Shown here piece after piece: positions 43,371 through 51,727 of a stretch of 64,000 bases of DNA (position 1 is the stretch's first letter; every line of letters begins with the position of its first letter). The stretch spans positions 160,387-224,386 of the forward strand of contig JADJBC010000041.1 of NCBI GenBank assembly GCA_016703945.1. Direction: 5' to 3'. The notes under the pieces were generated by a model. The model was not told where the DNA came from. It did not search any database and saw only the letters and a list, made by a program, of their open reading frames with translations. This stretch comes from Candidatus Aalborgicola danicus. Its GTDB lineage: Bacteria; Pseudomonadota; Gammaproteobacteria; Burkholderiales; Burkholderiaceae_C. Both the position numbers and the translations under genes were made by a program.

Positions 43371-45344
43371 ATGAGACAACTATTTGTGGGCGCCCTGTGT
43401 GCGCTCAGCCTGGTCGGGGCCTGCGCGCAGGCCATCGTGACGCCCAACGCCAACTTGCTGGCCGAAGGCATACCGCCCATCCCGCAGACCATTGCCGACA
43501 AGGTGGCCTAGTACACCGATTTTCGCGGCTACGCATTTGTCGGCTAGCACCCGGTGGAGCGAGCCATGCTGGTGCGCCATCGCGAGCAGGGTGCCAACAT
43601 AGCACAGATCTACTGGCTCAAGACCCCTGGTGGCAAACCTGAAAAATTGACCGAATTTGCCGAAAACGTGGCCGCCGCGTCCTTTGCGCCGCGCGATGGC
43701 ATATACCTCGTCTACAGCCGCGATGTGGGTGGCAATGAAGCGACCCAGGTCTTCCGCATGGATCTGGACACGCGCCAGTCCACACGCCTGTCCAACCCGG
43801 ACGAACGCAGCAGCTACACCTGGAGCCGCTCTGGTGAGCGGCTGCTCATCAAGTCCGTGCCGCTGGACAAGACCGCCCAGGGCGGTAGCCGCACCCAGGT
43901 CAGCACAACACTGACGCTGGTGGACCCCCTGAAGCCGGAGACCCGCAAGCGCCTGGCCGAATTGCCCGGAGGCGGCTAGGGCAGCTTTCGCTTCAGCCCC
44001 GACGACGGCACGATTGCCGCGCAGCAGTACCGCACCCCGAATGACTCGGATGTGTTCCTGATCGATACCGCGACTGGTACTCTAACCAAAATCTTGCCCA
44101 AAGACGGCGCGTCCGCCGCCGGTTACACCGGGTTTGAGTGGAGCCTGGACAAGCAACGCCTGTTTTTGACGACCAACCAGGGCGGCGAATTCTCCGAGCT
44201 GGCGGTCTACGATCTGCGGGACAAATCCCTGACCGTGCTGTCCAGACACATACCGTGGGACATTGAAAACTTCTCGCTCTCGGCCGATGGCCGGCGCATT
44301 CTGACGGTTGCCAACAAAAATGGCCGTGACGAGGTGCACATGTTTGATGCTTTGACCGGCAAAGAGTTGGCCCGGCCTGAAGTGGCGGCCGACTCCATCG
44401 GCGGGTTGGACTGGCATGAGGTGCAGCGCAGCACGTTGGCCTACTCGCTGAACTCGCCCCAAAGCCCCGGCGACGTCTACACCCTGGACACCGCCATTGG
44501 CAAGACCGAGCGCTGGACCGTGGCCGGCACCGCACCGGGTGTCAAACCCGAAACCTTTGTCAGTCCGGAACTGGTCCAGATCAAGAGTTTTGATGGTCTG
44601 GCGGTCAGTGGCTGGCTGTTTCTGCCCGATGCCGCCAAATTCCCCGGTAAACGGCCAGTGCTGGTGAGTTTTCATGGCGGACCGGCGAGCCAATCCACGG
44701 TGGGTTTCATGGGTCGCACCAACTACTTCCTGAACGAAATGGGCATCGCTGTGCTGTTCCCCAACGTGCGGGGTTCCTCGGGCTACGGCAAGACCTACCT
44801 GGACCTGGACAACGGCTTCAAGCGCAAGGATTCGGTCAAAGACGGCGGAGCCTTCCTCGCCTGGGCGGCCCAGCACCCGCGGCTGGATGCCAAACGCATG
44901 GTTGTGACCGGCGGCAGCTACGGCGGGTACATGAGCCTGGCCACGGCGGTCGATTACAGCCCGCTAATACGCGGCGCGATTGACCCGGTGGGCATCAGCC
45001 ATTTCGCCACGTTTCTGAACAATACCGAAAGCTACCGCCGTGATCTGCGCCGGGTTGAATACGGCAACGAGCGTGACCCCGAGATGCGGGCCTTTCACGA
45101 AAAGATTGCCCCGCTGAACAATGCTGCGTCCATCAAGGTGCCTCTGTTCGTCGTCCAGGGCAAGAATGACCCCCGGGTGCCGTACACCGAGGCGCAGCAA
45201 ATCGTGTCTGCGGTGCGCAAGAACAATGTTCCGGTCTGGTACCTGTTGGCTGACAACGAGGGCCATGGCTTCCGGCGCAAAGCCAATGCGGACTTCGAGT
45301 TCTACGCCACAGTGCGATTTCTGGAAACCACGCTGCTGGATTGA
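43371..45344 (+). pseudogene. S9 family (prolyl oligopeptidase-like) peptidase gene with three in-frame TAG codons
   Basis: One frame can be read from the signal peptide (MRQLFVGALCALSLVGACAQ) through a beta-propeller to the catalytic domain (GGSYGGYMSLA with the Ser, GKNDPRVPY with the Asp, DNEGHGF with the His). It is broken by TAG at 43509, 43545 and 43977. At the last two, relatives usually have Trp (FVG-W-HP and GG-W-G), so TGG to TAG changes are likely. There are no frameshifts. The intact 430 codons from 44052 could only give a truncated protein without a signal peptide. Confidence 0.85.
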
Positions 45345-45360
45345 CGCGGGTTAATGGTCG

Positions 45361-46128
45361 CTACCCCTCAACCGCAAGCTCAACCTCATACCGGTACCCC
45401 ACCCCATACACCGACGCCACGTTATGCCCCATCGCACCGGTGGCTTCGAGCTTGCGGCGCAGATTCTTGATGTGGCTGTCGATGACGCGGTCACTGACAT
45501 CGCGCAGGTCGTTGTTGTGCATGTGGTCCAAGAGCGCCGAGCGTGAGAACACTCGGCCGGGGCGTGACATCAGCAAGGCCAGTAGCCGAAATTCCACTGG
45601 CGTCAGCGGCAGGGGGCGTTGGTCCCAGGTGATGGCCATGCTAACTTCGTCTACCAGTAGTCGAGCCGGGGCTGCCACACCATCGACACCGGGCGTATTA
45701 GAGGTCGATGCGGCCAGCAGGCCATCGGCGCGACGCAGCAGCGCCTTGATGCGCGCCACCACTTCCCGCGGGCTGAACGGTTTGCAGACATAGTCGTCGG
45801 CACCGGTGTCCAGGCCTAGTAAACGGTCGATCTCGTCGATCCGCGCGGTGACCATGATGATGGGCACGGCAGAAAATTCCCGCACTTGCTGGCACACGGC
45901 CAGGCCGTCCTGGCCGGGCAGCATCAGGTCCAGCAGCAACAGAGCGGGGTTGAGCGTGCGCACGAGCGGTACGGCGTCCAGGCCGTTGCCACACACGCTG
46001 GTCTCGAACCCGTGCATGTGCAGGTAGTTGGTCAACATGTCGGCGATTTTGTGGTCGTCTTCCACGACCAGAATGTGACGTGGCGCCGGTGTTGGCGCGG
46101 TAGATGGTGACGCAGCTTTTGTGTTCAT
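45361..46128 (-). CDS. OmpR-family response regulator (BaeR-like)
   Basis: A 255-residue regulator. The receiver domain (about 18-130) has VVEDDHKIADML with the acidic pocket, LLLLDLMLPGQDG with the phosphorylated Asp, TARIDE and KPFSPREVVARIKALLRR. A winged-helix DNA-binding domain follows (about 155-250, LTPVEFRLLALL, then RVIDSHIKNLRRKLE and YGVGYRYE). The start overlaps the stop of the histidine kinase gene (ATGA). BaeSR systems control envelope-stress efflux; that role is inferred. Confidence 0.92.
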   Translation of the reverse strand: MNTKAASPSTAPTPAPRHILVVEDDHKIADMLTNYLHMHGFETSVCGNGLDAVPLVRTLNPALLLLDLMLPGQDGLAVCQQVREFSAVPIIMVTARIDEIDRLLGLDTGADDYVCKPFSPREVVARIKALLRRADGLLAASTSNTPGVDGVAAPARLLVDEVSMAITWDQRPLPLTPVEFRLLALLMSRPGRVFSRSALLDHMHNNDLRDVSDRVIDSHIKNLRRKLEATGAMGHNVASVYGVGYRYEVELAVEG

Positions 46129-47668
46129 GGCTTGCCCTGGTCTGCTGCTGCATCCGGTCGCACCGGCAAGCACACACGCATCTGCAAACCGCCACGCGGG
46201 GACGCGCTGGCCGAGATCGTGCCCTGGTGGGCCTGGGCGATGGAGCGGGCAATCGACAGGCCCAGGCCGCTGCCATGTTGGTCGCCGCGCTGTCTGGCGC
46301 GGTCGCCGCGAAACAGGGGTTCGAACAATTCCTTCAGGTCGGCCGGGCTAACGCCGGGTGCGCTGTCGTCCACGGTGATCACTACGTCGCGGCCATCACA
46401 ACGCCAGTCCACCACCACCGTGCCGGGTGCGTTCGTGTAGCGCAGGCTATTGGTCAGCAGGTTGGACACCAATTGTTCGATGCGGCCAAAGTCCCAATGC
46501 ACAGGTATGGGTGGCGCCGACTCTGGCGGCATCCGCAGTACCAGACCCTTGAATGTCGCCTGCGCGGCGAACCGCTGGGCCACACGCCACAGTTCGGCAT
46601 GCGCATCACCCTGTGTCAGCGCACACCGCATGCCACCCAGGTCGGCAACCGATAACGTGTGCAAGTCGTCCACCAGGCGGTTGAGCTGCAGCACTTCATC
46701 CCGCAGGCCGGCCAACACCGCTGGGGTGGGTGTACGCGCACCGTCTTCAATGGCTTCCAGTTCTCCGCGCAACACCGACAAGGGCGTGCGCAATTCGTGC
46801 GAAATCTGGGCGATCCACGTGCGCCGGGCGGCTTCCAGGCGTGCAAGTTCAGCGGTCATGCGGTTGATGTCTTCCATCAGCTGCGCAATCTCCAGCGCGC
46901 CGGTCGGAACCAGCGCCTGGGTGTGTTGGCCGCCTGCAATGTCGCGGCTGGCACGCTGCAACGCCAGCAGGGGGCGGCTCCAGCGACCGGCCATCCACCA
47001 CGCAGCCACCACCGCCAGCACGATGCTGGCCAACGCTGCCCACCACAATTGGCGGGTTTGTCGTTGCAAAAACAGTGCGTCTACGCCCGCTGGTGCGGGC
47101 TCGGCCATCAGATCGACGTAGGCCACTTCCTGCCCATTGACCTTGATGGCGCGCACCGTGGTGCGGGCATTGGGTGGCAGGGGGCGACCGGCAATTTTGC
47201 GGCCTTCGCGGTCGCGTATCAACACACGGTCACCCAGACTGCCCGCCCGCCACCACCTCCGCCAGGGCGCGGGGGTGGTGGTTCGTCTGCGGTCGGTCGT
47301 GGCGGGGGTCGACCCTCGGCCCCGGGGGGTGGGCGATCTCGGCCATTTTCATCTGGTGGCCCAGGGCGTGCCGAATTGCGTGGTGGTGGCGGGCGTTGGC
47401 CGCGCGACGGGCGGCCTGCAAATTCGTCCAACAAGGCCCGCATGGCCTCGGGCTTGTCGCGCAACCAATCGAAATCGGGATCGGTGGCGGCGTGTTGCTC
47501 GATCAGGGCCACCAGGCGCATGAGTTGTTCGTCGTCGCGCACCTTCAAATAGTCACTAAAACCGCTGCGCAGGTTGTAGTCGCTCAAGCCGCCCACCACC
47601 AGCACCGCCAACACGGCAGCGGCCGCCATCAGCAGGGACAACTGGTGGGCAATTTTTAGGCGCGGCAT
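46125..47668 (-). pseudogene. BaeS-like sensor histidine kinase gene with a frameshift
   Basis: The N-terminal part (47668 down to about 47245) has a membrane segment (LSLLMAAAAVLAVLVVGGLS), a short periplasmic region and then a Pro/Gly-rich stretch. The C-terminal part (from about 47250 to 46125) continues in another frame with LIRDREGRKIAG, a second membrane segment, HAMP, the His-box ISHELRTPLSVLRGE and an ATPase domain (GSGLGLSIARSIAQAH). The frames join near 47245-47265 in a G/C-rich low-complexity tract, so a slippage mutation or a sequencing error is likely. It is coupled to the response regulator. Confidence 0.8.
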
Positions 47669-47717
47669 GGGCTCAGTTTAGTCACTGCGTCCCCACGCCG
47701 GTCGCCGCCTTATGGGC

Positions 47718-49013
47718 TCAGGGCGCGCGCAAACCATCGGACAAGGTGCGCAAGAAGGCGACGAGGTCGTTCACCTCCGGCTCAGTCAGCAGCGGGCCCG
47801 CAGTGGGTGCCCGGTTGAAGGGTGCTTTGGTGGTTTCGATATTGCCCCGGTACTGGGCTGGCAGGTCGTTAGGTACGCCGCTGGGGCCATACCAGCGCTG
47901 CGGGTTGCTGTTGCGGGTGGAGTAAAACCGCACCACTTCAGCCAGGTTGCCGCTAAAGAAGCCGTTGTGCATCCAGGCCGGCCGCTCGGCCACGTTGCGC
48001 AGCGTGGGCATGCGGAACTTGCCGCAGAAGTTCTCCAAGGTCACACCCGCTGTCACGGTGGCGGGCAGGCTTGGCGCGGTGCGTTCCGGGCCACACAGAC
48101 CCAGGTCAAAAAACGCCGGGTTGGCGTTGCGCGGAATGGCGTTGTTGCGCGGAATGCCGGTGGCGTAGTAGGTGAACTCTGAAAACAGCGAGTCCTCGGG
48201 CTTGCCGCTGGTCGGGTTCATCAGGTGGCAGCCTGCGCAGTTGGCACGGGCCGGGTCTTGAAACAAGGCCATGCCACGCGCCTCGGCGGGGGTGAACGCC
48301 ACGGCGCCACGCACCATCGCATCAAATTTGGAGCTGAAGGGCTGCAGGGTGGCGCGCTCAAACGCTTCGATGGCGACACCGATCTGGGTGAACGCGGCGT
48401 CGGTGTTGTTGAAAATGCCCTCTCCAAACTGCTGGCGGAACAGCGGCGCGTAGCGGGACGCTGCAATTTTGTCCACCACGGCGCGGCGGCTGGGGTTGTT
48501 CATTTCCAGCGGGTTCAGCAGCGGCCCCAGCGCCTGCTCGGCCATGGTATTGGCCCGGCCGTCCCAGAAGAGACCACCGACGGCTTCAGTTTCGCCGTTC
48601 ACCGTCTCGAACGAAAACGCAGGAATCAGGCCGACATAGCTGTTGGTCATGGCATTGCGCAGGCCCAAAGCGCCCGGCTGGCTGCCTTGCGCTACTCCAA
48701 TGCGCGAGCCATGGTTGCCGGCAAAACCCTGATTGGGCTGGTGGCAGGCTACGCAGGCGGTACCACGCGGCTCGGACAGGTCGGGGTCGGTAAAAATCTG
48801 CTGCCCCAGGCGCACCCGGTCGTCACGCTGACGAATCGCTTGCGCTTCAGCCGCCGCAGCATCGGCCGCCTGCGCGGCCGCAGTGGTGTCGGCAGTCGGC
48901 ACGGCAGCAGCTACCGGGTCGCTTGCCCCGCCCCCGCCGCATGCGCTTACAGCCAGCAGGGTGGCTGCGCTGGCGCAGCGCAGCATCGTCCAAAGGTGCA
49001 ATTTGTAGGCCAT
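47718..49013 (-). CDS. Di-haem cytochrome c peroxidase/MauG family lipoprotein
   Basis: A 431-residue periplasmic protein. A signal peptide ends in a lipobox (LLAVSAC), followed by a Gly/Ala-rich linker. Two haem-binding CxxCH motifs are visible: CVACH (about 95) and CAGCH (about 265). The rest, including LRNAMTNS, GLFWDGRAN and MPTLRNVAERPAWMHNGFF, is typical of the MauG/CcpA superfamily. It would reduce peroxide or oxidise a substrate in the periplasm. The ATG at 49013 is preceded by AAGGAGAA. Confidence 0.9.
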   Translation of the reverse strand: MAYKLHLWTMLRCASAATLLAVSACGGGGASDPVAAAVPTADTTAAAQAADAAAAEAQAIRQRDDRVRLGQQIFTDPDLSEPRGTACVACHQPNQGFAGNHGSRIGVAQGSQPGALGLRNAMTNSYVGLIPAFSFETVNGETEAVGGLFWDGRANTMAEQALGPLLNPLEMNNPSRRAVVDKIAASRYAPLFRQQFGEGIFNNTDAAFTQIGVAIEAFERATLQPFSSKFDAMVRGAVAFTPAEARGMALFQDPARANCAGCHLMNPTSGKPEDSLFSEFTYYATGIPRNNAIPRNANPAFFDLGLCGPERTAPSLPATVTAGVTLENFCGKFRMPTLRNVAERPAWMHNGFFSGNLAEVVRFYSTRNSNPQRWYGPSGVPNDLPAQYRGNIETTKAPFNRAPTAGPLLTEPEVNDLVAFLRTLSDGLRAP

Positions 49014-49123
49014 GAAAATTCTCCTTGTGGATGCCACCGCGGCATCGCTACGGGCAGACTGTGAAGGTCAAATGTGGAGGAAATATGGAGTCGCAGCCTG
49101 GCTGAATGGCTTGATGCAAAATA

Positions 49124-49171
49124 GGCCACTGGCCCTCGTCAATGCTAAATTGTTAGCTATCAAAATAGTAG
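49124..49171 (-). repeat. Dispersed ~50-bp repeat, intergenic copy
   Basis: On the plus strand GGCCACTGGCCCTCGTCAAT, then TTAGCTATCAAAATAGTAG: the reverse complement of the family framework. It lies 26 bp upstream of the FAD oxidoreductase gene. Confidence 0.65.
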
Positions 49172-49196
49172 TGTTTTACTGCGCCGGAGGTAATCC

Positions 49197-50327
49197 ATGC
49201 AATCCACAGACGTTCTCATCATCGGTGCCGGCATGGCCGGTGCATCTGCCGCCTACTTCCTGGCGCCACACTGCAGCGTGTTGGTGCTGGAGCGCGAAGC
49301 GCAACCCGGCTACCACGCCACCGGTCGCTCGGCGGCCATGTATTCCGAAACCTATGGCAACGCAACTGTGCGGGCCATTACCACCGCGTCCAAGCCGTTA
49401 TATTTCGATCCACCCGCGGGCTTTTCGGACTATCCACTCGTCACCCCACGGGGGGCGCTGACGGTGGGCACGGCGGCGGACCACGATTCCTTGCGCGCCG
49501 CCTGGGAGGACATGCGCGCGCTAGTACCCCATGTGCAGTGGTGGACTCAAGCAAACATCTTGCAGCGTGTTCCGTTGTTGCGGCCGGAGGCGGCGCACTG
49601 CGGCGTGTATGAGCCCGATGCCATGGACATGGATGTGCATGCCATCCACCAGGGTTTTCTGCGCGGGGCCAAGGCGGCCGGCGCACAACTGGTGTGTGGG
49701 GCTGGCGTGCAGCACATCTGGCGCGATGTGAACGGTGGGTGGCGTGTAGACACGGCGGCTGGCAGTTTTTGTGCCCCTGTCGTGGTCAATGCGGCCGGTG
49801 CCTGGTGTGACGAGTTGGCGCGGCTGGCGGGTGTGGCCCCCATCGGCCTGGTGCCCAAGCGCCGCACGGCCTTCACCAGCGAAGCGCCGGCGGGCTGCGA
49901 CATCAGTGCCTGGCCTCTTGTCATTGATGCGCGAGAGAGCTTCTACTTCAAACCCGATGCCGGTGTGTTGCTGATGTCCCCCGCCAACGAAGACCCGGTG
50001 GACCCGCAAGACGTGCAGCCCGAGGAGCTGGATGTTGCGATCGCTGTGGACCGCATCGAGACCGCCACCACACTGCAGATCCGCCAGGTGCGTCGCAAGT
50101 GGGCGGGGTTGCGTTCCTTCGTTGCCGACAAATCGCCGGTGGTGGGCTTTGCGCCCGATGCGCCCGGCTTCTTCTGGCTGGCCGGGCAGGGCGGTTATGG
50201 CATTCAGACTGCCCCGGCGATGGGGGAACTGGCGGCGGCGCTGGTGCGAGGTTTGCCGGTGCCGGCGGCGCTGGCAGCGCTGGGGCTACGACTTGAAGCG
50301 CTGGCGGCGAAGAGGCTTCAGCGCTGA
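49197..50327 (+). CDS. FAD-dependent oxidoreductase, DAO family
   Basis: A 376-residue flavoprotein with the FAD motif DVLIIGAGMAGASAAYFLAP near 5-24 and the DAO-domain end LAGQGGYGIQTAPAMGELAA near 337-356. The family includes D-amino-acid dehydrogenases, glycine/sarcosine oxidases and similar amine oxidases; AATGRSAAMYSETYGN-type sequence (ATGRSAAMYSETYGN) near 41-55 suggests the glycine/D-amino-acid oxidase type. The substrate is unknown. It is followed after 2 bp by an alternative GTG start of the J-domain gene. Confidence 0.87.
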   Translation: MQSTDVLIIGAGMAGASAAYFLAPHCSVLVLEREAQPGYHATGRSAAMYSETYGNATVRAITTASKPLYFDPPAGFSDYPLVTPRGALTVGTAADHDSLRAAWEDMRALVPHVQWWTQANILQRVPLLRPEAAHCGVYEPDAMDMDVHAIHQGFLRGAKAAGAQLVCGAGVQHIWRDVNGGWRVDTAAGSFCAPVVVNAAGAWCDELARLAGVAPIGLVPKRRTAFTSEAPAGCDISAWPLVIDARESFYFKPDAGVLLMSPANEDPVDPQDVQPEELDVAIAVDRIETATTLQIRQVRRKWAGLRSFVADKSPVVGFAPDAPGFFWLAGQGGYGIQTAPAMGELAAALVRGLPVPAALAALGLRLEALAAKRLQR

Positions 50328-50368
50328 ATGTGGAAAATACCCGCTATCCGCAACATGACCCCGACACC

Positions 50369-51556
50369 ATGCCTTATCAAGCCAGCATTTTTCCGGACGA
50401 CGAACCCGCACTGCCGTCCACTGATCCCGCCCCTGCAAGCACGCTCGCGCTGAGCGCACTTAAATTCAGTGCCGGTCAATTGTCACCAGCGCAAAAGCGG
50501 TTCAACCAATTGCTGGCCCAAACCGAGACGCTGGCGCGCAAGATCGAGTCCACCCGCCACGCCACCGACACCCATCGCGCCCTGTTTGCCAGCCGCATTC
50601 ACCCGCTGGAGAAGGAGCACGGAGCGCTGATGCGCCAGATGGCGCTGTGGCTGGATGGGCGCCTCAAACAAAAGGGCCTGACCGCGAAGCACAAACGCAT
50701 CGCCAGTGAAATCATTTGCGGCCTGTCAGCCAGTCTGGCAGTGCAGGGTGATGAGGCCATGCAGGCCTTGCATGACGCCCACAGCCCGCACTCACTTGCC
50801 GATGAGGAGAAGGCCGCCACGGCGGGATTACAGCAGGTCATGGAAGATGTCTTTGGCGAATCCTTGGGTCAGGGAGACAACCCGTTCGAAAGCATGGATG
50901 ACCTGATGCGCGCCGCCATGGAAAAAATGAACGCCAGCCAGGCAGCACAGCAAATCGCCAAAGAAGAACGCGATGCCAAGCGCAATGCGAAGCGCAAGAA
51001 AAGCCCTGCGCAGCTCAAGAAGGAAGAACTTGCTGCCAGCCAGGCCCAGGACGCAGACGGTGCCCTGCGCACCCTGTACCGCCAGTTGGCCAGTGCCTTG
51101 CACCCCGACCGCGAGTCCGACCCACAAGAGCACATCCGCAAAACCGCATTGATGAAAGAGGCCAACGCTGCCTACGAGCGCCGCGACCTGCTGGCACTTT
51201 TGCAGCTTCAACTGCGTGCCGATCTGGCGGATGGCGACAAAGTGGCCAGCATGGCCACGGAAAAGCTCGCGGCGATGACGGCACTGCTCAAGGAACGCGT
51301 GGCCGTGCTCAACCGGGAGCTCTATGTGGTGGAACAGCAAGCCATACACGAGTTTGAGCTGCCGCCGTATTCGCCGTTCAGTGAGACCGCCCTCAAGCGC
51401 CACCTGGTCATGCAGCAACAGGATTTGCAGGCCGACATTGCCATGATGCAGCTGGACTTGCAGCGCGTGCAGGACGACACGCAACTCAAGCGCTGGCTCA
51501 CGCAGCAGCATGCGCTGGCGCGTAACGATGATTTCGATGCGCTGGAGTTCTTTTGA
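50369..51556 (+). CDS. J-domain-like protein, unknown function
   Basis: A 395-residue, mostly helical soluble protein. Two long helical regions (about 45-110 and 320-390) could form coiled coils. A basic stretch (KEERDAKRNAKRKKSPAQLKKEE) precedes a short J-like domain near 230-280, with LYRQLASALHPDRESDPQEH and the HPD motif. J-domain proteins stimulate Hsp70 (DnaK); the partner cargo is unknown. A GTG at 50330 would add 13 residues and bring the start to 2 bp after the FAD oxidase stop. Confidence 0.7.
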   Translation: MPYQASIFPDDEPALPSTDPAPASTLALSALKFSAGQLSPAQKRFNQLLAQTETLARKIESTRHATDTHRALFASRIHPLEKEHGALMRQMALWLDGRLKQKGLTAKHKRIASEIICGLSASLAVQGDEAMQALHDAHSPHSLADEEKAATAGLQQVMEDVFGESLGQGDNPFESMDDLMRAAMEKMNASQAAQQIAKEERDAKRNAKRKKSPAQLKKEELAASQAQDADGALRTLYRQLASALHPDRESDPQEHIRKTALMKEANAAYERRDLLALLQLQLRADLADGDKVASMATEKLAAMTALLKERVAVLNRELYVVEQQAIHEFELPPYSPFSETALKRHLVMQQQDLQADIAMMQLDLQRVQDDTQLKRWLTQQHALARNDDFDALEFF

Positions 51557-51580
51557 TGCCGATTGGCCCAGGAAGTTTTG

Positions 51581-51645
51581 GTCAAATTGGCCTTTAGCCC
51601 TCGTAAACGTTGAGTAAGTAGCTATAAAATATATAGCAATTTGAC
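51581..51645 (-). repeat. Dispersed repeat, intergenic copy with terminal inverted repeats
   Basis: GTCAAATTG (51581-51589) and CAATTTGAC (51637-51645) form perfect 9-bp ends around GGCCTTTAGCCCTCGTAAAC and GTAGCTATAAAATATATAGC. It is the most complete copy and suggests the natural ends of the element. It lies in the gap before the methyltransferase gene. Confidence 0.75.
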
Positions 51646-51727
51646 GATGGCCTCATGGGCTAACCGATGCCATTTTGGGGGGTATGCCATAGCCTGATAA
51701 TCAGGCACCACCACGACACCCCACCCC

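Noticed and set aside
43371..43980. Genome-wide amber recoding (TAG as sense codon)
   Set aside because: Several normal genes here end in TAG at the expected length (TIGR02450 gene, rpmH), so TAG acts as stop.
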